A stretch of DNA of 64,000 nucleotides, taken from the NCBI RefSeq assembly GCF_048263965.1, contig NZ_JBLXDO010000010.1, positions 78,448-142,447 of the forward strand, written 5' to 3'. The notes beneath the pieces were generated by a model. It saw only the letters and a list, made by a program, of their open reading frames with translations. It did no database searches and was not told the origin of the DNA. The first letter of the stretch is position 1; the number at the start of each line of letters is the position of its first letter. The position numbers were made by a program, and so were the translations under genes. Positions 42,373-50,443 of this stretch are shown here, piece after piece. This stretch comes from Ferrimonas sp048263965 (GTDB taxonomy: Bacteria > Pseudomonadota > Gammaproteobacteria > Enterobacterales > Shewanellaceae).

Positions 42373-44016
42373 TTACTTGGCGGCGAACACACTGTCCACC
42401 AAAGCCTTGGCATCCTCAATCAGCTCAGCCAGGTGGGCTTCACTCTTGAGGCTCTCGGCGTAGATCTTGTAGATCGCCTCGGTGCCGGAAGGGCGAGCAG
42501 CAAACCAGCCATTCTCCGTGGTCACCTTGAGGCCGCCGATGGCCGCGCCGTTGCCGGGGGCCTGGGTCAGCTTCGCGGTGATCGCCTCGCCAGCCAGGGT
42601 GTCGGACTTGACCATTTCGGGGTCCATCGCCTTCAGCAGCGCCTTCTGTTCATCGTTGGCCGGGGCATCGATGCGGCTGTAGAACGCCTGACCAAACTTC
42701 TGCTCCAGGCGACGGTAGTGCTCGGCAGGCGACTCGCCGGTTACCGCCAGGATCTCCGCCGCCAGCAGGCCCAGGATGAAACCATCCTTGTCCGTGGAGA
42801 AGGCGTTTCCAGCCCTGTCCAGGAAGCTGGCCCCGGCGCTCTCTTCGCCGCCAAAGGCCAGGTCGCCGCCATGGAGGCCACTGACGAACCATTTGAAGCC
42901 CACAGGCACTTCGTTCAACACCCGGCCATGATCCGCCACCACCTTATCGATGATGGCACTGGACACCAGGGTCTTACCCACTGGCAGGTCGCTGCGCCAG
43001 TTGGGGCGATGACCCAGCAGGTAATCGATGGCCACCGCCAGATAATGATTTGGATTCATCAGGCCACCATCGCGACAGACGATGCCGTGGCGGTCGAAGT
43101 CGGGATCATTGCCGATGCTGATGTCGAACTGGTCTTTAATCTTCAGCAGGTTGGCCATGGCATAAGGGGAGGAGCAATCCATGCGGATCTTGCCATCCTT
43201 ATCCAGAGGCATGAAGGCAAACGCCGGGTCCACCACGGGATTGGCCACATCAATATTCAGGCCATAACGCTCGGCGATGCGAGGCCAGGTGTGGATGCCG
43301 GAGCCGCCCATGGGGTCGACACCAATCTTCAGGCCCACCTTGCGGATCGCCTCGAAATCGATCACCTCGGCCAGGTGCTCCACATAGGTGCCAATCATGT
43401 CCACCTGCTCCACCAGGCCGGTGGCCATGGCCACATCCAGGGTCACCTGACGCACGCCCTGCAGGCCGTCACTCAGATAGGCATTGGCACGATTGGCGAT
43501 GTAGCCGGTGGCGTCGGTATCCGCCGGACCACCATGGGGTGGGTTGTACTTGATGCCCCCGTCCTGTGGCGGGTTGTGAGAGGGCGTCAGAATCAGGCCG
43601 TCGGCCAGTTCACCGCCCTGGCGGTTATGGTCCAGGATGGCGTGGGACACCACCGGGGTGGCCACAAAGCCACGCTCCAGCTGAACTCGAACCGTCACGC
43701 CATTGGCGGCCAGCACCTGCAGCACAGAGGCAAAGGCGGGCTGGCTCAGGCCATGGGTGTCAAAACCCAGGTAGAGGGGACCGGTAAATCCCTGCTCACT
43801 GCGGTAGTCCACCACCGCCTGGGTAATGGCCAGGATATGCTGCTCGTTAAAGGAGCGATTGAGGGCACAGCCACGATGACCCGAGGTCCCGAAGCTGACC
43901 TGCTCGGCGCCCTGGTTAGGGTTGGGCTTTAGGGTGTAATAACTGCTGATGAGATGGCTGACGTCGGTAACATCAGCCGGGCCGGCAACAGTGCCGGCCC
44001 GGGAATGGATTGCCAT
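42373..44016 (-). CDS. pgm: Phosphoglucomutase (alpha-D-glucose type)
   Basis: Interconverts glucose-1- and glucose-6-phosphate. The 547-residue product matches the E. coli Pgm length (546). It has VSFGTSGHRGCALNRSFNEQ, the phosphoserine loop LTPSHNPPQDGGIKYNPPHG, the metal loop IGNDPDFDRHGI and the sugar-binding GGEESAGAS. The C-terminal phosphate-binding loop is ARPSGTEAIYKIYAES. ATG 44016 has AGGA at six bases. It follows seqA on the same strand, the order also seen in E. coli. Confidence 0.95.
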   Translation of the reverse strand: MAIHSRAGTVAGPADVTDVSHLISSYYTLKPNPNQGAEQVSFGTSGHRGCALNRSFNEQHILAITQAVVDYRSEQGFTGPLYLGFDTHGLSQPAFASVLQVLAANGVTVRVQLERGFVATPVVSHAILDHNRQGGELADGLILTPSHNPPQDGGIKYNPPHGGPADTDATGYIANRANAYLSDGLQGVRQVTLDVAMATGLVEQVDMIGTYVEHLAEVIDFEAIRKVGLKIGVDPMGGSGIHTWPRIAERYGLNIDVANPVVDPAFAFMPLDKDGKIRMDCSSPYAMANLLKIKDQFDISIGNDPDFDRHGIVCRDGGLMNPNHYLAVAIDYLLGHRPNWRSDLPVGKTLVSSAIIDKVVADHGRVLNEVPVGFKWFVSGLHGGDLAFGGEESAGASFLDRAGNAFSTDKDGFILGLLAAEILAVTGESPAEHYRRLEQKFGQAFYSRIDAPANDEQKALLKAMDPEMVKSDTLAGEAITAKLTQAPGNGAAIGGLKVTTENGWFAARPSGTEAIYKIYAESLKSEAHLAELIEDAKALVDSVFAAK

Positions 44017-44068
44017 AAATTGTCCTACTAAGTGGCTTCCGTGCGTCGGAGTAGTAAAGGTAGCGGCC

Positions 44069-44632
44069 TCAGATTCGGGCCGCAATATCCTTGGCTACGT
44101 CCACTGGGCAGCCCAGAGACTCGGCAGCAGAGCTCAGCAGGGAGCGCTTCTTGCCGGTGTTGTTGTTGGTGGTCACCCAGTACTGGCTGTCGCCAATCTG
44201 CTTGGGGTTGGCACTCTTACTGGCGGAGAGCAACTCGTCTTTGCTGGTGGCAAAGTAGAGGCGGTCACGACCGCGAATCTCCAGTACGGAGGAAAAGGCT
44301 TCTGGCTGCTGACGATAGAGGGCGTCCAGCAGATACAGGAAGCGACCAACGGCGCCCTTCTGCTTCTCCAGCAGGGCATCGTCCAACAGTTCATTGAACT
44401 GGCCGGCCTCGGCCACTCGGGAACGAACTTCCACCTGCGCCTTGGGCGCTTCAACGACGGCTTCACCGGACTCCAGTCCGGGCTGGCTTACATGCTTGGG
44501 CTTAGGGGCTTCTGCCGCGGTACCGGGCAGGTCCAAAAGACGGCGCAAGATGTCAGAAGCACTCTCGCCGATACGCTGAGTGTTGCTGGCAATATGACTG
44601 TAAAGTTCGTCGTCGATTTCGATGTATTTCAT
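44069..44632 (-). CDS. seqA: Replication initiation regulator SeqA
   Basis: SeqA binds hemimethylated GATC sites and delays re-initiation at oriC. The 187-residue product has the N-terminal oligomerisation motif MKYIEIDDELYSHIASNTQR with IGESASDILRRLL, a linker, and the C-terminal DNA-binding domain with GRDRLYFATSKDELL and YWVTTNNNTGKKRSLL. Its presence implies Dam methylation. The gap to pgm is 52 bp. Confidence 0.95.
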   Translation of the reverse strand: MKYIEIDDELYSHIASNTQRIGESASDILRRLLDLPGTAAEAPKPKHVSQPGLESGEAVVEAPKAQVEVRSRVAEAGQFNELLDDALLEKQKGAVGRFLYLLDALYRQQPEAFSSVLEIRGRDRLYFATSKDELLSASKSANPKQIGDSQYWVTTNNNTGKKRSLLSSAAESLGCPVDVAKDIAARI

Positions 44633-45013
44633 GGGCTTTCCAATCGCCGGGGTTCAAGTCGTCACGCATTATAAACACACCTGGGGAGATCAGACCAAGC
44701 CACCGATTGCTTTTTGCCGTTGCCATCCGCACAATTTGCGCCATCAAACTTTAGGGCATGTAGATCTTTACTGAATACTTTTGCGCCAGCACCTGGCCTC
44801 TGTGACATCAATAAGATCGAAGTTTGCCCTGAACTGGGTTGCCTCCAAGCGGATTGGAGCGCCCTACGGGGCTGGCCTGACGACAACCACTCTGCGTTGT
44901 TCGATATTGACGTAGAGCAACTATGCCTGCAATCGAACGCCTTAATTGGTTGCCGTCATTCTCAGCCAAAAGTTCACCATCAAAGATCAACACACCCTAG
45001 GAATCAGGATGTC
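44633..45013. other. Intergenic region between seqA and ybfF
   Basis: 381 bp between divergent genes. Short frames continue upstream of ybfF to 44714 but lack a ribosome site. I see no palindrome, RNA gene or clear promoter. Confidence 0.4.
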
Positions 45014-45790
45014 ATGTTGAATTTTATTGACCAGGGCAGCGGGCCGGCGGTGGTATTGGTCCACGGTTTATTCGGCAGCGCAGACAACCTGGGGCGCCTG
45101 GGCCAGGCCCTGTTGGAGCGCCATTGGCGGGTGATCCGGGTGGATCTGCCCAACCACGGCGACTCCCCAAAGGGCCAGTCCATGGTGCTGACCGATATGG
45201 CCGGCGAACTGGAGTCCCTTCGCCAGCAACTGGGGCTGGAGCAGTGGGCTCTGGTGGGCCACTCCTTAGGTGGCAAGGTCGCCATGACCTATGCCCAGAG
45301 CCATCCGCAGCGGGTATTGGCCCTGGCGGTGGCGGACATCGCCCCCAATGGCTATCGCACCAACCGCCACCAGAGCATTCTGGCCACCCTGACCCAGCTG
45401 GAGAATCAGCCCGGCCTGACCCGGAAGATGGCTCAGCAAGCCTTTATGGAAGCAGGCATCGAAACCGGCACCACCGCGTTTCTGATGAAGAGTCTGAAAC
45501 CGGAGAAACAGGGCAGTTACGACTGGCAGCTGGATATCAGCGCCATCGTTCACTACTACCCGGAGATCATCGGCCCTGTGCCTGAGCTGCCGCCCTTCTC
45601 CGGCCCGGTGCTGTTTTTGAAAGGTGAGCTGTCGGAATACCTGTTGCCGGAGCATCGCGAAGAGATCGTTCGCCGCTTCCCCGCCTCCAAGGCGCGGGTG
45701 ATTACCGGCACCGGCCACTGGCTGCATGCAGAAAAGCCGGAGCAGTTTAACCGTCATGTGGCGGATTTCCTCGCGCCACACATGAACTAG
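45014..45790 (+). CDS. ybfF: Alpha/beta-hydrolase, esterase YbfF
   Basis: A 258-residue esterase of the alpha/beta-hydrolase fold. The oxyanion text is VVLVHGLFGSADNLGRLGQA, the nucleophile elbow WALVGHSLGGKVAMTY (Ser) and the catalytic His is in ITGTGHWLHAEKPEQF. The ATG at 45014 matches the length of E. coli YbfF. It is followed by DUF2788, ybfE and fldA, an arrangement familiar in related bacteria. Confidence 0.9.
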   Translation: MLNFIDQGSGPAVVLVHGLFGSADNLGRLGQALLERHWRVIRVDLPNHGDSPKGQSMVLTDMAGELESLRQQLGLEQWALVGHSLGGKVAMTYAQSHPQRVLALAVADIAPNGYRTNRHQSILATLTQLENQPGLTRKMAQQAFMEAGIETGTTAFLMKSLKPEKQGSYDWQLDISAIVHYYPEIIGPVPELPPFSGPVLFLKGELSEYLLPEHREEIVRRFPASKARVITGTGHWLHAEKPEQFNRHVADFLAPHMN

Positions 45791-45889
45791 AGGGCGTTGG
45801 CTGCTGTGCTAATCCACACAGGAAAGGCGTTCTAACGCCAATGTGGTTGTGCTATAGTAGCCCGCCGGTTTCGCCAGGATGGTAAATAG

Positions 45890-46111
45890 ATGTTAGTCAG
45901 TGATGTAGCACAGCTCGAAGCAGTAGGATTGAACCTCTTTTTTGCAGCAGTGTTTTTCCTGATAGGAATGTCGATCCGGGACGTATTAAATCGAGGCGAT
46001 GTACCTGCGTTTGGTCGCTACATCGTCTGGTTGGTTCTCTTTCTCGGCTGTGCCGGCTTCATCGCCAAAGGCATTATTCAGCTGGTGTGGGAAGGGAGCG
46101 GAGTAGGTTGA
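45890..46111 (+). CDS. DUF2788 family small membrane protein
   Basis: A 73-residue protein with two membrane spans (LNLFFAAVFFLIGMSIRDVL and RYIVWLVLFLGCAGFIAKGI). It belongs to the DUF2788 family, typically found between ybfF and ybfE in Shewanella relatives. Function unknown. It precedes ybfE by 13 bp. Confidence 0.85.
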   Translation: MLVSDVAQLEAVGLNLFFAAVFFLIGMSIRDVLNRGDVPAFGRYIVWLVLFLGCAGFIAKGIIQLVWEGSGVG

Positions 46112-46124
46112 GCAGCGACTTTGC

Positions 46125-46415
46125 ATGGCAGTAGAAAAGACCGATAGAACCACCATGGATCTGTTCGCCACCGAAAGGCGACGCGGCAGACCCAAAACCA
46201 ACCCCTTGCCTCGTAAAGAGCAACTGCGCGTCAACAAGCGAAATCAGATTCAGCGAGACCGTTCTCAGGGGTTGAAACGTATTGAACTAAAAGTGTCGGA
46301 TGCACTCTATAATGCGTTGAATGAGCAGGCGATGACCGACAACGTCAGCCGCAGTCAACTGATTGAGTCCATCCTACTCGAACAGTTTCAACAAGTTGGT
46401 AAGGCCCAGGATTAA
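46125..46415 (+). CDS. ybfE: YbfE-like small regulatory protein
   Basis: A 96-residue basic protein matching YbfE (named LexA-regulated in E. coli). It has ERRRGRPKTNPLPRKEQL in the first half. A ribbon-helix-helix-like C-terminus follows (GLKRIELKVSDALYNALNEQ, then SRSQLIESILLEQF). DNA binding is plausible. I find no standard SOS box in the upstream sequence. It lies immediately upstream of fldA. Confidence 0.85.
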   Translation: MAVEKTDRTTMDLFATERRRGRPKTNPLPRKEQLRVNKRNQIQRDRSQGLKRIELKVSDALYNALNEQAMTDNVSRSQLIESILLEQFQQVGKAQD

Positions 46416-46452
46416 CTCCTGGCCTAAGTCAGTGAAAAAGATAGGTAGATAA

Positions 46453-46974
46453 ATGGCAAGTGTAGGTCTGTTTTTTGGCAGTGACACCGGCAACACCGAA
46501 GCCGTGGCCAAGATGATCCAGAAGAAGCTGGGCGGAATGTGCGACGTTAAAGACATCGCCAAGAGCACCAAGGAAGAGATTGATGAGTTCAGCCTACTGC
46601 TGTTCGGCATCCCCACCTGGTACTACGGTGAAGCCCAGTGCGACTGGGATGATTTCTTCCCCGAGCTGGAGCAGATCGACTTCAACGACAAGCTGGTAGC
46701 CATCTTCGGCTGCGGCGATCAGGAAGACTACGCCGAGTACTTCCTGGATGCCATGGGCATGGTGGGCGACATCGTTCGTGACCGTGGCGGCATCATCGTT
46801 GGTCACACCTCTACTGAAGGCTACGAGTTCGAAGCCTCCAAGGCCCTGGTGGACGACAACACCTTTATCGGCCTGGGCATCGACGAAGACCGTCAGCCCG
46901 AGCTGACCGAAGCCCGTGTTGACGCCTGGGTGAAGCAGATCTTCGAAGAGATGTGCCTGGCCGAGCTGGCTTAA
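46453..46974 (+). CDS. fldA: Flavodoxin FldA
   Basis: Low-potential FMN electron carrier. The 173-residue long-chain flavodoxin has the phosphate loop FFGSDTGNTEAVAKM, the 60s loop IPTWYYGEAQCDWDDFFPEL and the 90s loop FGCGDQEDYAEYFLDAMG. Fur does not follow here, unlike E. coli. A strong terminator ends the unit. Confidence 0.95.
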   Translation: MASVGLFFGSDTGNTEAVAKMIQKKLGGMCDVKDIAKSTKEEIDEFSLLLFGIPTWYYGEAQCDWDDFFPELEQIDFNDKLVAIFGCGDQEDYAEYFLDAMGMVGDIVRDRGGIIVGHTSTEGYEFEASKALVDDNTFIGLGIDEDRQPELTEARVDAWVKQIFEEMCLAELA

Positions 46975-46987
46975 GCCTTAAAAGCTT

Positions 46988-47019
46988 TAAAAAAACGGAC
47001 CCAACTGGGTCCGTTTTTT
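46988..47019. terminator. Bidirectional terminator after fldA
   Basis: A-tract, ACGGACCC (46995-47002), loop AACT, GGGTCCGT (47007-47014) and T-tract; also fits the converging gene at 47044. Confidence 0.9.
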
Positions 47020-47043
47020 ATTGCTCCAACAGGAACCAAAGGC

Positions 47044-48981
47044 CTAAAGCCGCTCTATGGTCAGGGTCAGTCCGTCCAGCTTGCTGAGCTGCGCATTGGG
47101 TACCCCTTCAATCAGCAGCTCATTGGCGCGCCTGTCGCCATACTGCTTGCCGCTCTGCTTATCGGAAAACAGGATACGATAGCGATCCTTCCCGCCAGCA
47201 CGACAACTCACATGGCAGTCCAGGCCGGAGGTCAGGTAGAGCCGACCCTCCTGCTTGCCAATTCTGGCGCGTACCCCAATGGGGTTGTCCAGCAGAAACT
47301 GATAAGCCCGTTCAGACAGCGGGTGCTTCTGGTTGTTCAGCTTGTTGGCAAACTGGACCACCTCGATGCCCGGCAACTTGGGACCGAAACGGCCGTTTAT
47401 CTCAATGGCGCCGGAACTCAGCGGACGGCGCCGATAATCATGAAAGTGGCGGTTCAGCTCGGCCACAATCCTGTGTTCAGGCAGCTGCCAATGCAGAGGA
47501 ATATAGAGGTTGGAGTGGCCGGCGTCGGCAGGCTCAACCCGAAGCTCACCCACCTGGAGCCCGGCCTGCTGCAGGACGGCGTCAATGACATTCTGCTGCA
47601 ACTGCTGCTGCATCTGCTGCCACTGCTTAGTGGCGTCTTGGGCCATCCCGGCAAACTGGCTGTCAGGCAACAGGGTACTGAGGTCGCGGCGAGCCACCTC
47701 CCTCTCGCCCTCCACAAGAACCAGAGCCAGTGACAGCGCCGCCCCCTTGTCAAAACTCCTGGCAGTGAGCCCGGTAATCCTCAGCGGGTTCTGCTCACGG
47801 TACAACATCAGAGGCTCGCCCTTGCCCCGGTGAGCCGTCAGCAGTTGAAACTGGTCATCACCCCGGCCTCGACAGCCCACATGGCAATCACGCCCTGACA
47901 CCAGCACCAAAGAGGCGCTCTGACCCGCAAAACGGGCTTCCAGCCTCAACTGGTGGGTCACCAGCCAGCGGAACAGCACCTCGCTATGCGCTTGGTGTTG
48001 GTACTCCCCCTGATTCCAGAGCCTCTCAATCACTATGCCGTCACTGAGCTTATCGCGGCCTTTGTCCAGCGCCACCCTGCCCCCGGTAATGGCGCGCCCT
48101 TTGTAATCGCGAAAGTGCTCATTGATTACCTTGAGCAACGGGGACTGCTCCACCTGCCAACTCAGGGGCAACAGCAGCGACACCTTGCCCCCGTCATCGG
48201 CGGCGGCGCTGATCTCGCCGACGGTCACCGTCAGGTTGTTCATCATCCCCAGCAGCAACTGCTCGCTGAGCTGTGCCTTGCCCTGGCTCAGGCCATCCTG
48301 AGCCTGCTGAACCTTGCTGGCCAGCCCCGCCGTGGCCACCTTGATGGTGGTGCCGCCATTGGACTCGGCAGAAGAGGTCGAGGCTGATTCGGAGCTGCTC
48401 TTGGGCTTCACCGTCACAACCGGCTTCGATGACGTCGGTGAGCTCTGCCCTTGAGACTGTTTGGGCTCCGCTGCCACCTGAGTCACCTCGGCCGCAGGGC
48501 GCTGGCGACGCTCCGCTCTCTCCCTTTGTACTTCAGAGTGAAGCTTACCCTCATACAGGCTGACACCCACTTTCAGCAGCAACAGGCACAGCCCTAATCC
48601 GAGGACCCAATTCAACGCTTTGGGCAGAGACACCTGTCCCGATGCTTGCCAGGCGGCACTGCTGTCAGCAGCGGGGACTTTATGGGCTTGGGGCTCGGCA
48701 GCCTTGGCAGCGGCTTGCTCCTGCAGCGCCTTCAACTGGGCCATCACGTGATCCGCCCGGCGAACAAACTCATCGGGATCGTTCAGGCTAAAGCCAGGCT
48801 CGTGTACCGCCTTGTTTCTCAAGGTGGCTATCCAGCGAATCTGCCTGATAAGCAGCTTGGGCAACTGATGCTCGACGCTGCTGACCTTTTCATGCAGGCC
48901 CCGCCCCTCGGCGCCGAACTGCTCTGTGAGTTCCGCTTCAATCCGTTTGGATTGAGTGACGGCAATTTCAATGCTTCCCAC
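47044..48981 (-). CDS. Membrane protein with N-terminal HEPN-like region and duplicated C-terminal domain
   Basis: A 645-residue protein of unknown function. Residues ~1-95 look like a DUF4145/HEPN-type helical domain, with KLLIRQIRWIATLRNKAVHE containing R-X4-H. One membrane span follows (ALNWVLGLGLCLLLLKVGVS, ~123-146), then a Ser/Thr/Pro-rich linker. The rest holds two related copies of about 190 residues: LPLSWQVEQSPLLKVINEHF and IPLHWQLPEHRIVAELNRHF, each later followed by a DCHVGCRG / DCHVSCRA motif. The first part should be cytoplasmic and the copies periplasmic. GTG 48981 has AAGGA at six bases. It follows the repeat protein at 49032 by 50 bp on the same strand. Confidence 0.7.
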   Translation of the reverse strand: MGSIEIAVTQSKRIEAELTEQFGAEGRGLHEKVSSVEHQLPKLLIRQIRWIATLRNKAVHEPGFSLNDPDEFVRRADHVMAQLKALQEQAAAKAAEPQAHKVPAADSSAAWQASGQVSLPKALNWVLGLGLCLLLLKVGVSLYEGKLHSEVQRERAERRQRPAAEVTQVAAEPKQSQGQSSPTSSKPVVTVKPKSSSESASTSSAESNGGTTIKVATAGLASKVQQAQDGLSQGKAQLSEQLLLGMMNNLTVTVGEISAAADDGGKVSLLLPLSWQVEQSPLLKVINEHFRDYKGRAITGGRVALDKGRDKLSDGIVIERLWNQGEYQHQAHSEVLFRWLVTHQLRLEARFAGQSASLVLVSGRDCHVGCRGRGDDQFQLLTAHRGKGEPLMLYREQNPLRITGLTARSFDKGAALSLALVLVEGEREVARRDLSTLLPDSQFAGMAQDATKQWQQMQQQLQQNVIDAVLQQAGLQVGELRVEPADAGHSNLYIPLHWQLPEHRIVAELNRHFHDYRRRPLSSGAIEINGRFGPKLPGIEVVQFANKLNNQKHPLSERAYQFLLDNPIGVRARIGKQEGRLYLTSGLDCHVSCRAGGKDRYRILFSDKQSGKQYGDRRANELLIEGVPNAQLSKLDGLTLTIERL

Positions 48982-49031
48982 GAATGGTCCTTGGTTGTTA
49001 CTTGTATAAGGTGTTGTCTGACAAGGTCGGG

Positions 49032-49553
49032 TTACCAGTCATCAAAACTGGAACCGATGCCGCAATCAAAGCTGTCGCTGATGCCACTGTCGAAACTGCA
49101 GCCGATGTCAGAGCCGAAACTGTCGCTAATGCCACTGTCGAAGCTGCAGCCGATGTCAGAGCCGAAACTGTCGCCGATCCCAGCGTCTACGCTGCCGATG
49201 GGGTCCATCCCAATGCTGCTGTCGCAACCAAAGGGGTTGCCGGCCACATCCAGACTGCCGCACATGGGCAGTCCGGTGACGGGGTTGATCGCAGAAGAGC
49301 CCAGGCTGTCATGCTCCATCATCGACACATTACAGGTGGTATTGGCGAAGGGATCGTCATCACTGAACGGGGCATCTTCCTGTGGCGCCAACCATTGGAT
49401 CGGCTCACCGGCTTGCTCGCCGGGGGAGTAGAGCCTGTCCTGCAGAAACGGGTCATCAACGGACTGGGTGGCCTCAGGGGACGAATCGGGCGTTGGCGCC
49501 GTGGAGGAAAACCATCTGGTTAGAAAGGAAAACAGCTTAAAACCCAATAACAT
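49032..49553 (-). CDS. Small protein with NPVTGLPM motif and 16-residue tandem repeats
   Basis: A 173-residue acidic protein. The middle carries INPVTGLPMCGSLDVAGNPF, a motif seen in small uncharacterised proteins of related marine bacteria. The C-terminus is built of repeats GISDSFGSDIGCSFDS (three copies, the last degenerate: GISDSFDCGIGSSFDD). Each repeat has one Cys and several Asp and Ser, giving a metal-binding flavour that is only a guess. The N-terminus (LLGFKLFSFLTRWF) is hydrophobic and basic but not a clear signal peptide. It probably shares a transcript with the HEPN-like membrane protein. Confidence 0.65.
   Translation of the reverse strand: MLLGFKLFSFLTRWFSSTAPTPDSSPEATQSVDDPFLQDRLYSPGEQAGEPIQWLAPQEDAPFSDDDPFANTTCNVSMMEHDSLGSSAINPVTGLPMCGSLDVAGNPFGCDSSIGMDPIGSVDAGIGDSFGSDIGCSFDSGISDSFGSDIGCSFDSGISDSFDCGIGSSFDDW
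49046..49190. repeat. 48-bp tandem repeat within the NPVTGLPM protein gene
   Basis: About three head-to-tail copies of a 48-bp unit beginning AACTGTCGCTGATGCCACTG (plus-strand reading). The first two copies are nearly identical, which suggests recent slippage or expansion. The unit is in frame and encodes the 16-residue protein repeat. Confidence 0.75.
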
Positions 49554-49668
49554 GGAGATGAGGCTGCCTAGACTAACGCATGCCTGTCTGGGTGATCAAA
49601 TGGGGGCAATCAGGAAGTGATCTAAAGGGCCTTCCGGCTGACACCGAAGGGCCCGAACACCGCCGGCA

Positions 49669-50148
49669 TCAGGCAGCTTGATCCTGCTTGTTGGCGTACA
49701 CCTTGCGCACATAGAGAGTGCGGTGCAAACGACACACCACCTCCCCCCGGGCGTCGATCACCTCCACCACAAACTCCGGGTGATGCTTGGAACCACACTC
49801 GGTGGCCTCCCGAATCTTGGCCAGCTGCTCTTCACTGACGCGAAACTCCGCTATCAGCTTGCCCTTACCCGGCTTGATGAAATCGATGGACGCGGCCTTG
49901 TCCCACACCCGGTAGCCCCGACCCAGCTTTCCCATCAGCAGCAATGCATAGATGGGATCGGTCATGGAAAACAGGCTGCCACCAAAGTGACTGCGATTGA
50001 TGTTGCGGTTCCAGGGGCGCTCCTTCAGCGCCACCCGGCAGTAGCTGTAGTCCGGCTCCAGATGTTCCAGCTTGATGCTGCTGAACAGAAAGGGCGGCCA
50101 AAGATTGATCAGGCGGCGAAATGCGGCCGCGGAAAAGGGGATAGCCAT
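49669..50148 (-). CDS. DUF4442 hotdog-fold protein (thioesterase-like)
   Basis: A 159-residue protein of the DUF4442/hotdog type. It shows RVALKERPWNRNINRSHFGG then SLFSMTDPIYALLLM, where the HFGG segment corresponds to the hotdog helix. The central strand follows (VWDKAASIDFIKPGKGKLIA). An acyl-CoA or acyl-ACP thioesterase role is possible but not shown. Single gene, with GGAGG close to the start. Confidence 0.75.
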   Translation of the reverse strand: MAIPFSAAAFRRLINLWPPFLFSSIKLEHLEPDYSYCRVALKERPWNRNINRSHFGGSLFSMTDPIYALLLMGKLGRGYRVWDKAASIDFIKPGKGKLIAEFRVSEEQLAKIREATECGSKHHPEFVVEVIDARGEVVCRLHRTLYVRKVYANKQDQAA

Positions 50149-50443
50149 GAGCCTCCATACTGGTATGACCTGTTGTTAAGCAGGTGTTATAGCCCAGGAT
50201 GAACAAAAAGTCATCTGTAGAATCAATAATTGAAATCAGCAGATAAATGAGGCTTGAAAGGCGCTCACCTCACTCTCCTGCCTCACCCCAACCACAACAC
50301 CAGTGCATTTGACTGCACACCTCATTCCCAAAGCCGTTTGACGCCGCCAAACCAATAAATCCAAGGCTTTTCACCACCAGCATATTTCGCTATGGTGAGC
50401 CTCCAGGCACTGTTTTTCACCCCCCACCCAGAGGTTCCGTGGT
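50149..50443. other. Intergenic region upstream of alaA
   Basis: 295 bp between divergent genes. No repeat, RNA or clear promoter seen; AT content is raised around 50210-50250. Confidence 0.35.

Noticed and set aside
45800..45840. Possible LexA (SOS) box upstream of DUF2788-ybfE
   Set aside because: The sequence CTGTG-N8-CACAG has the wrong spacing (18 rather than 16 bases) for the CTGT-N8-ACAG consensus, so it is not reported as an SOS box despite the LexA-regulated name of YbfE.
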